Assembly: GCA_964035545.1 (NCBI GenBank)
Contig: OZ037767.1
Location: 19,663,628-19,727,627 of the forward strand
Length of the DNA: 64,000 nucleotides
Source of the DNA: Bugula neritina
Lineage: Eukaryota > Bryozoa > Gymnolaemata > Cheilostomatida > Bugulidae
Direction of reading: 5' to 3'
Shown here in pieces: positions 35,501-46,700 of this stretch. Position 1 is the stretch's first letter; each line of letters starts with the position of its first letter. The position numbers and the translations under genes were made by a program. The notes beneath the pieces were generated by a model that was given only the letters and a program-made list of their open reading frames with translations, did no database searches and was not told the origin of the DNA.

Positions 35501-38500
35501 CAATTAATGGCAACAAATTTCTGTGAAAGAGCAGGTCTTAGTTGGGAAAGTATTAAGATGGATACTGTTAACATTTGCTTCTGGGTCAGCTTGGGAAATG
35601 AATAGTGTTTAAAAAAGATGTGATCTAAACGAAGAGGAGGTGGTTCATTTGGAGAGGGAGTGGTTTAATTAGAGGGGGTGTGGTCTGTTTGGAGAGGGTG
35701 TGATCTATTTGGAGAGTGTGTGGCTTAAATGGAGAGGGTGTGGTTTCAATGAATAGAATGTGATCTAAAAGTAAATATGTGATCTAAATGCTGTCACTGG
35801 TCTAAACAGAGAAGGTGTGGTGGACATAGAAAGTGTAATAACTAGAAAGATTGTGACAGTTGTAAGTGACATGGGACTGGTGAGGTGGAGGAAAATACTA
35901 AAAGTCTAAAACATTTTCCATGTATAAATTACCATAAAAATAGTTGCATATATTAATCTCAATCTAATATATAATTTTCTACAAATATTTATACAATAAA
36001 TTTCTACAAGTAGGCGCCATGCTGAATATTGATGAGTCAGCAGCTGGTGGTGGTTTATTGAATAGCTGAGCATAATATATTGGAGTTTGCAAGAAGTGAA
36101 TTAGTGATATGGTGATTTACACATGGAAAGGCATGGAAGGAATGGGATGCGGTGATGTGACTGGTATTTCAAGGTAACATTCAACTCCCAAACCTGAGTT
36201 ATCTGTCCTGAAAACTATAATAGAACACAGAATGTAACATCATTACAATGCTGAAGCTGGTATATAGACTGTTTAGAACTCGCAGAACAGAAGAAAACAA
36301 GAAACTTAAAGAGCTTTGAAACAGATAGCCACCCACTCAGGAGCTAATTAACTGTAATGTTTACCAAATCATCATCTGATTGGTCGAGTCTCTCTGATGA
36401 TGACCTTTGTTTGGATCGAAACAGCTGAGTGAGAGGTGTAGCACGGCGGTCTAAAATCATATTATTTTGCATTATATTATATTATAGGCTTCAACAGATA
36501 TAAACTAGAAAGACAGTGCAAAGCTTAAAATAGCGATGTTAAAGCCGAAGCTAACAAATTAAACAACCAGTAAAAAACTGAAATTCAATGGCTGAATAAA
36601 AGGCAGCAGCCATGGTCTAGTTACTAGTATGACAACCAGACCAGTAGAACCAATCTTAACAGAAGCTAATAGTAATGTCAGCATACAGTCTATATAATTC
36701 ACTAAATAAAATGAAGGACCCAAGTAGCAGCTCGCACAGCCTAACAGCCATTTGACATCCTGCATCCTGATGAATTCTAATATATAGACAATGCCAAGGG
36801 AGTCTTACTAGATTTGGGGCTGCCATCTGGAACGTTAGAAAGAGATTTGGATCTTGGCTTGAGTTCAGAAGACAGGTCTGGATTCGTGTTGGATTTTTTG
36901 AGAATAGATTTAGACGGGGCACTGCGCTCAGGAGCTCCTGTATTTAGAGTAGTCAACAGTAGCATCTTGCAAAGCTTTAACAAAACAGACACAATCAACT
37001 GTTGACAAAATGTTTGCTACAGCCTAAATGCAAAATCAACCATAACTTACAAACCCATATTTTTTCAACACCTCAAACACTTGGTGGATTTAAAAAGATA
37101 TAATTAAACAATAAAAAAACTAAACCGGGTGAGGTGAAATCTGCATGGTAGCCAAACCTCATCTTTGTTTGAACTTAGGAATTCCCAAGTACCCTGTTTT
37201 AATAGTTTTGGTTAGGAAAGTCACATTACGATGTGAACCAAATTTATTACGATTTAAGGATTCTAGATATTTGCCGTAAATTCGTCGTGCATGTATATAA
37301 TTAGTGTGTATATAATAGGTATGTAGTCCCATTGTACCGATAGTCTTGTATACATTCTCTCCTGCATTTTCTAGACGCTCTGCCAAAACTTCTAAGCTCC
37401 TTTCTTGTCTGTCATCCTGAATTATTAATTAAATTATTTTCATTCCAAATTTTTCGTACTATTCTTGATATACAAATACCTGTTATACTCAGTAAATAAC
37501 ATAAATACACTATTAGTTACTAGTGAATAACAGTTACACTGACAACTAGTTACTACTGACTACTAGTTACACTGACTACTAGTAACTAGTGAGTAACAGT
37601 GACACTGACTGCTAGTTACTAGTGAGTAACAGTTACACTGATTACTAGTTACAAATAACAGTTATACGAACAACTAGTTACTAGTGAGTAACAGTTATAT
37701 TAAGTACTAGTTACTAATGAGTAACAGTCACACTGACTACTAGTTACTAATGAGTAACAGGCACACTGACTACTAGTTACTAATAAGTAACAGTCACACT
37801 GACTACTAGCTACATACACTCTCGTCATCAGATGTTGAAGAAGGACTTTTCTTTCCCGCTGCTCTCTTTCTCGGAGAGGAAGAAGGTGCGGACTGTCTAT
37901 TCTTCTTGTAAGCTGCATACAGACAGTCAAGTTAGAACACAACAATAAAAGCACGCATCAACAACCTCCATATACATGTGTATTCCTACTCTCAGACTAT
38001 TCTAGGACTCTCAGACTATTCTAGTACTCTCAGACTATTCTAGTACTCTCAGACTATTCTGGTACTCTCAGACTATTCTGGTACTCTCAGACTATTCTGG
38101 TACTCTCAGACTATTCTGGTACTCTCAGACTATTCTAGTACTCTCAGACTATTCTAGTACTCTCAGACTATTCTAGTACTCTCAGACTATTCTGGTACTC
38201 TCAGACTATTCTGGTACTCTCAGACTATTCTGGTACTCTCAGACTATTCTGGTACTCTCAGACTATTCTAGTACTCTCAGACTATTCTAGTACTCTCAGA
38301 CTATTCTAGTACTCTCAGACTATTCTGGTACTCTCAGACTATTCTGGTACTCTCAGACTATTCTAGTACTCTCAGACTATTCTGGTACTCTCAGACTATT
38401 CTAGTACTCTCAGACTATTCTGGTACTCTCAGACTATTCTAGTACTCTCAGACTATTCTGGTACTCTCAGACTATTCTAGTACTCTCAGACTATTCTAGT

Positions 38501-40099
38501 ACTCTCAGAATATTCTAGTACTCTCAGACTATTCTGGTACTCTCAGACTATTCTAGTATACATACTGCCAGGTTTCTTGCCATTGCCCGGCAGCTGTTCA
38601 TTCACCACGTCTGCTGCTGCTGCTCCGCTGTTTGTGGACCTCATCTTCCTGTCTCTACCGAGGTGCTCCTCCAGCATCCTGATTAGTTCTATTCTCTGTA
38701 CGGAGCCGAGTAGGATCATGTTATCTATACAGTAAGTATAGCGTGTGACTTACACACCTATACAGTAAGTACTTACACATCTAGACATGCTATTTGAACA
38801 CATCACTACAATGTATATATAGTCAAGGTTCTTATCAGTGTGCTTGTGTGTTGGGCCAAGGTGAGACGTCCCCCATTTTATATCATAACTGAATATTAAG
38901 CATACAATACATTGGATATGAAATTGGTGCCTAGCTTTAACACAGTTTCAGTTAATATTGGTAACATACATAAGTCTAGCTGCTTAGAACTATTTCATAT
39001 TGCTTCTTGTTATGGTATATAACCATTCATACTTGAACAGTCAAATTTTTTCACATGCTAAAATAAAAATATTCTCGTATTCAACAAATTAAATGTATTA
39101 TCCAATAATATAAGTAAAGTTATTACTGATTATATATTATGGACAAAATTTTTTAGTTTATTTAGTTTCCACAGAGACAAATCATTTCTCCTCAACACTT
39201 CGGAAAAATGCTTTAAATGATATAACTCACACTATGTTATTGGTGCATTGTCTATGCTCATTACCAGCATACTATATTACATATACTGTTATACTGCATG
39301 TTATATTATGTATGCAGAACTCCTATAAATGGGATGGACAACATACAGTGCTCCCATTCTTATGACATTCTATAGGTCACGACCAGGGCTTGGACCCCTG
39401 CTTTGTGGCTTATGTATGTTTGTACAAGGACAAAATGGCCGAATCTATTCTACTATGTCATGAATTGAGGTCTCAGGACCAGAAAACTAGTGAGATATGG
39501 AGGGAACACATACTAGCCTAAGAACCTTACTTTTATTCTCTACGAGGGGAAATGTGCGCAACCCTTCATTCTGACTGAGCAGACTCCTGATGTCTTCATA
39601 GGTAGTCGACTCATGGCTGATTATCTTCACGTCTTTCACCATGATGTCTTCAGCCATAGTTCTGTGAGCACTGGTAGAGTAGGTGGGGTTAGTAGAGTTA
39701 TCAGTGTGAGATCATTGTGTCATACATACAGTATATATACAATACACAGAGTACATACCTACAGTATATATACAGTACATACACACAGAGTACATACATA
39801 CAGAGCACATACACAGAGTACATACCTACAGTATATATACAGTGCATATAATACACACAGTACATAATAAACACTAGCCCCATACCTCGAGTTATTAGGC
39901 AGAAGGTTGGGCAGGTAAGGCAGCCGTTTGATCTGTATTATGCTGTCATATATAGAGGGCTGGAGGATGTTGGCGACAGCGTTAGCTATGAGTACAGCCA
40001 GGACAGCCGGGAGAAGGTGGGAGAGCTGTCCAGTCATCTCAAACACTATCATACTGGTGGAGATGGTGCGGGTCACTGCTCCTGATAATGCTGCCGCAC
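29539..40099 (-). CDS. CLCN2: Channel exons 13-22: last helices, CBS domains and C-terminus
   Basis: Exon 13 (40099-39886) has [20 protein letters not shown] and [12 protein letters not shown]. Exon 14 (39661-39531), with [13 protein letters not shown], starts CBS1. Exon 15 (38724-38566) has [12 protein letters not shown]. Exons 16 to 19 encode a Ser/Lys/Pro-rich linker with [17 protein letters not shown]; exon 19 is only 36 nt ([12 protein letters not shown]). Exon 20 (31628-31503) has [16 protein letters not shown], and exon 21 (30951-30865) has [20 protein letters not shown], forming CBS2. Exon 22 begins LRKAISGP and ends at stop TGA 29541-29539. Confidence 0.9.
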
Positions 40100-43000
40100 C
40101 TACACACAGGTATTAGTACTCACAGGTTGTGTAGGTAGGTGTAACAGGCAGATGCAAGTTATACACCAACAGAAAAGTGATGCAATAACAGCCAGATAAA
40201 TCTGCCTATGCTGGTTTGACATTAGTAACGCACAAGTTACTCAGCTTTTTCTGTGCCTGACGTTGATTGATGGAGATTTTGGTTATAAAATGAACAAAAG
40301 AAGATTTAGGAATAGAGTTGGAGCAACACAGCAGTCATAGCAATGCGCCTTGTGAAAAAGTTACCACCCCTGGTGATACTTTAGCTACTACCCCTCGTGC
40401 TACTTCAGTTACCACTCCTGGTGCGCCCTGTGAAAAAGTTACCAACTCCGGTGATACTATAGTTACTACCCCTGGTGATACATGTAGTTACTACTCCTGG
40501 TGATACATGTAGTTACTACTCCTGGAGATACTAGTAGTTACTACCCCTGGTGATACTAGTAGTACTTACCCACAACAGCGTAACCAGCTGGTATTACTTG
40601 ATAGATCGAGTATCCATTGTTTATACCATTTGGAAAGAAGACGTACATGGCCTCCCCTACTAGTCTGCCAAATGCAGCACCTAAAGATAGTATTGTAGTT
40701 TACCGGTAAATATACATGTACTTTATACCAGTATATAATATGCACTATGTAATCGCGCATACATGTACTGTGTAGTAGTATATACATGTACTTAGCGACT
40801 CAGTGATTATATACAATACGTGTAGTGACTCACCCATAGCAAACACAGGTATAAACACACCAGATGGAACAGGAAGTGTGATGGCCACGGCTGACATCAG
40901 AAACTGTAAGAGAGAGCACCTTGTGTATGTTACTTACTATAAACACCATGTACGTTACTTACTATAAACACCATGTATGTTACTTACTATAAACACCGTG
41001 TACATTACTTACTATAAACACCATGTATGTTACTTACTATAAACACCACGTATGTTACTTACTATAAACACCATGTACGTTACTTACTATAAACACCATG
41101 TACGGTACTTACTATAAACACCGTGTACGGTACTTACTATAAACACCATGTATGTTACTTACTATAAACACCACATACGTTACTTACTATAAACACCATG
41201 TATGTTACTTACTATAAACACCACGTACGCTACTTACTATAAACACTATGTACGTGGCTTACTATAAACACCATGTATGTTACTTACTATAAACACCATG
41301 TACGTTACTTACTATAAACACCATGTACGGTACTTACTATAAACACCATGTATGTTACTTACTATAAACATCGTGTACGTTACTTACTATAAACACCATG
41401 TATGTTACTTACTATAAACACCACATACGTTACTTACTATAAACACCATGTACGTTACTTACTATAAACACCATGTACGTTACTTACTATAAACACTATG
41501 TACGGTACTTACTATAAACACCATGTACATTACTTACTATAAACACCATGTACGTTACTTACTATAAACACCATGTACGTTACTTACTATAAACACTATG
41601 TACGGTACTTACTATAAACATCATGTACGTAACGAGGGACACCCATATTGAGGGATTGTCCCACCTCGCAATGATAATCTGCTCGTCTACAGTCAGCATC
41701 TCATTGTACTTGTCACTCCACGTCACATTAGCAAAGAAATCTGACAGTGCTCGTCTGAAAGTTATCTGCAGAAACAGAAAGGATATAGAAGCGTTTTATT
41801 GAGAGGCATTAAACTACAAAATTATACCATTTATATAAAAATATTTCGTTTTAATTTCAAGCAAATAATGGCTGAGTTCATAGCCAGTTAAGTGATTTTA
41901 ATATTCATTCCCATAATTAATAATGACAAATTCCAGGGAACTTTTTTGATAGCAAAATTTGTTTTCTTGTGAATTAAAAACAAGAATAAAGCATAGCCGT
42001 GGATTTTACAAATTATGAATAGATGAGAGTCTATACTAACCCCTCCACCCATATACTGTCCAAGAGATTGAGGGCAAGTGGCTGCAGTAATAATGGAGGT
42101 GACTATCAGTGGGTATATGAACCGACTAAAACAATATGCACAGCATTATTGAGTTCATATACGACATAATATATTACAACAGAGCATTGCATTGTGTGAG
42201 TAAAAGTGTAACAATATTACAGCCGTAATGTAATATTTATATGACATGGCAGTGAAAAGTGAGCATTAAAAATTTAGTATAGTTAAACTCTTACACAGTA
42301 TACAGCTGTAATATAGATATTACATTACTCATAATTGCAATAAGAAGTGTAGCTACACAAATAGAAGCTGCAATGACTGTCCCCTAACAGAGCATGTGTC
42401 CAGAGTTGAATTAAACTCACTAGCTTTGAAGGAAGCCAGAAAACCTCTTATTTTTTCTCATCAGGAACACAAACTTGCGATGGAGCCACACGAACAGAGC
42501 TCCAGCCAAGCCGCTGAAGAACCTGCAATGAACAGCCTCCCTGATACAAGAGTGGATATGCGGGAGAGAGTTGGTAAAGTCTCACAGGAAATCAAACTTT
42601 TATGATGTATGATTGCATGTCACATCCTTAGTTCCACAAGTTACTATACTGCAAAGTACTGCACCGCAGTAAATACTTACCCGATGCCCGCAAAACACAG
42701 GAACTCTGCCGCATCAAATGGAAACTCGTGACGTAGCGTAGTTCTAAAGATGGCCGTCACCGTGTTCTCATCCTCAAACCAGATGGCACACAGTCTAAAC
42801 AATATAGCCGCACACGCTGCTGAGAAGAAGCCTCGCCAGTAGTTTCTGACAGCGAAGTACGTGGCAGTTACTTCGATACTAAACAGCACGCCCCCTATCG
42901 GGGCAGCAAAGGTGCAGGCAACTCCAGTAGCTGCTGCCGCTGCCAGCATTTCATTATTCCGTGATTCATTCTAGCAAAACAGAGTACAGTGTAATATATA

Positions 43001-43671
43001 ATATACAGTACAGTGTGGCATACAATATACAGTACAGTGTAACATATAATATAAAGTACAGTGTAACATATAATATAAAGTACAGCGTAACATATAATAT
43101 ACAGTACAGTGTGATATATAATATACAGTACAGTGTAATATATAATATACAGTACAGTGTGATATATAATATACAGTACAGTGTAACATATAATATACAG
43201 TACAGTGTAATATATATATACAGCACAGTGTAATATATAATATACAGTACAGTGTAATATACAATATACAGTACAGTGTAATATACAATATACAGTACAG
43301 TGTGATATATAATATACAGTACAGTGTGACATATAATATACAGTACATATTATTTTCCTCACCTCATAGATGCCTCTGAAAGAGCTGATAGACTTACTAA
43401 GTAGTGTGGCAACTATACTGGCTATATGAACAAACGGACCCTGCAATCAACAAGTTTATACAATAGATAAGTACACACGCAGTGTAAACTTGTACACACT
43501 TGGCACAGTTACAATTAGAGAGAATCAAGTACTGTAAATACAGCAACACACCATGAGTTCTATTCTCACTTATAACTATTTGCCCACAAGTTGGTATTAT
43601 AATAGTCGACGGAGGTTTCCAGAAAAATCATAAGAATTATCTAATATAAAAGAACCCACAGAGAAAATATA

Positions 43672-43708
<37 letters not shown>

Positions 43709-46700
43709 TATAGCCAGGGACAGGCAACTTCATAAACTGCTGACAAACTACTGACTGTTAGCAGAATAAGCCTAAAGACACAAACCTCTTTACCAAACGG
43801 CAGCCCGCTGCCGAGCGAGGTGGTGAGGCCGACCATCTTGGAGAGCAGAGTTCTGAAAGTGAGATACTCCTTGAGAATGACGCCTCTTAGAATAGTTTTC
43901 ATCTCAGGAATTCCTGAACCTGGAGGGCAGAAAGACAGACTACTGTGCAGGAGATTTTATGGATGACAACTCCAAATATTGAGTATTAAAATGATTAGAG
44001 ATAATTATGTTGGTAAATCTGCTTTTACACAAACTATGCATTCTGAGATGAGAGTTTAGGATGATTCTGGAGAGATATGAATTAGGAGTATTAATCTAAT
44101 GTTTTTACTTACCTATTGCGTTGGGAGCTACCATGTGCACAAAGTAAGTAGAGAAGAGTATAAGTATGATGGGGTAGACAATCCACGTGGTGACTTGTAG
44201 GGCGGGGTGGATCCTAGCAGCCTCCTCATACATCACATTATGGGCTGGAATATATGCAGCACTGAGGCTAAGTTTAACATCTGGTATTTTGTGAATTGTA
44301 TAGTTGACTTGTTTGAGTTTTCGATAAATTAACCCCTAAGGCCTAAAACTTTGGTTTCAGGATTCAAACTTGTTTTTGTTGACATAATTTGATGTGCTTT
44401 ACACTTGTTAGGGAAAAGAATGGGGATTGGCATATACCCTGAGTGTCACCTCAGATATATAATTGAAAAATCATGTTTAAATGGGACTCTCCTAAACTCA
44501 TGGGGACTATTATATATCTCTGTAACTGAAATGTGAGATACCACTGAATAAGCCTGAAGAGGTTAATGAATACAGATACATGGTGGGAAGAAGGCAGAAG
44601 GGAGGCCCTTGAAAATCCATCAACATACTTACAGACTATTCAGTAGTACTTTACCCATGACATGATGTAATAATAGATATATACAGATAATACACTGGCT
44701 GAGATAAGATGTGGCCATAGCAGTACAATGCAATAACTGCAGTACAATGCACTAAACAATATGAACTGACAACACGATAAGAGATGGAATTCCCACACAG
44801 CTGTTAGCTTTTCTAAAATCATTAGCACATCTCATACATTCAAAGTGACCTGTGCTCGGTTGATGCAGATTTATCAGGATTTCAATGATGTAACAAAACA
44901 GCTGATGCACATGGTTGAGTGATGCAGTCAAAACTAACCCCTTAAAACAGCTTCTCCCCCTCTGACAACACCCTAGAGGGGCACTGCCCCCTGGTGGGAC
45001 GTCAGCCTTACCTTCTAATAGATGGAGGATACAGAAGTCCATGAGGAAGCTCAGCATGGCCATAATACATCCCAGCAGAAACAAGAATATCCAGTCCTCT
45101 CCTATCTTGTTCACCACAACCCGCATGACAGCGCCACAACCTGTGGGAGAGGTAGAAAGTGTTTCTGTACCTCGGAGTGTATTCAGACATATAGACACAC
45201 AGACAGACTGGTAGACAGACACGCAGACAGACTGGTAGACAGACACACAGACATACTGGTAGACAGACACACAGACATACTGGTAGAGACACACAGACAT
45301 ACTGGTAGAGACACACAGACAGACTCACCTGAGAGACAGACTCACCTGACAGACACTTGTAGCATCTGCTCTGCTCAAAGTGCCGCAGCTTCTCAATCTC
45401 CTCTCGACTCTTGTGAGTCAGCATCTGCTGCTTCTGGAGTCTCTGCAGCTGAATCTCCCTGGCTATGGCAGCGAGGTCTTCAGTCACGTAGTGGCCACTC
45501 ATCTGCACAGACAAAATCACGTAATACAGAGCTCAGTGGGCTGGAGAATACAGAACCAGAACGTAAACTATCTCACAGTACAAGGTGCCTCTAGTTAGCT
45601 TTTGGCAAAAAATGAAGCAATTTGAGCATTATTGTGCTGCATTAATTTTGGCTTTTGCTTGTTAAGTGGCATAGCCCAGGTGTAGTGCTATATATGCTTT
45701 GTTTAGGAGGCTACTGACATAGCCAGGCTATAGGGTGTAGTCTAGTGTGAAAACAAAACAACACACTGGTGAAAAATATGTGTTGAATAAACAGGAGTCT
45801 GTCTAACAAATGGTGGAGAAATGACTCAGTACACAACATGGTATATATTATTGCTAAAGTCGAGCATTGCTCACAAATACTTGGCAAGAAAATATCTAAT
45901 TACTGTGTCACATGTGTGGAAACATACAGCAGCTGCAATAGTCTTAGTCACTGATAGAATAGTAATACTAGCAGTTCATTGCGACCCACTACTACTGATA
46001 CTATTCACTAATGTGTTGGTCACTAACAAGTGATGTATGTGTAGTAGTACATAACATAGTTATGTATAGTTGATAGTATAGTATAACATAGTATAGTATA
46101 GTATAACATAGTATAGTATAACATAGTATAGTATAACATAGTATAGTATAACATAGTATAGTATAACATAGTATAGTATAACATAGTATAGTATAGTATA
46201 ACACAGTATAGTATAGTATAACATAGTATAATATAACACAGTATAGTATAACATAGTATAGTATGACATAGTATAGTATAACATAGTATAGTATAACATA
46301 GTATAGTATGACATAGTATAGTATAACATAGTATAGTATAACATAACATAGTATAGTATAACATAATATAGGAATACAGAGTAGTTTATCACACTGAGAC
46401 AATTAATGACAATATTACAGACTTGAAAAAAGGTGAATTGTTATACTAACTCAAAACGAAATTGATAAAAATGCTCAACTTCTCAAACAGTGGTTAATGT
46501 TTCTAAACATATTGAAAAAGCATGCATCACAACTAAGTGTGATGTACAGTGTTACAATGTACTTTACAGCCATGCTAATATTGGACACATCTCCTCATTA
46601 GTACAATGTGATTCATGTCAGTACTCTGTAGTTGATAGCTAATAAGCATAATACATGTACTACAGCTAGCAACAACTACAATAGTTACCGTGGTAACCAA

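Noticed and set aside
42396-42605. 69-codon + strand frame
   Set aside because: Antisense shadow of channel exon 8.
42961-43446. Open frames on both strands with repeated [10 protein letters not shown]-type peptides
   Set aside because: Same cause: a 24-bp intronic repeat lying between two real channel exons.
45022-45598. 190-codon + strand frame
   Set aside because: Antisense to channel exons 2 and 3 and to the adjoining repeat. The - strand reading has conserved ClC motifs and correct splice sites.
46001-46402. Three overlapping frames rich in Tyr/Ile/Leu/Cys
   Set aside because: Translation of a GTATAGTATAACATA array, not a gene.
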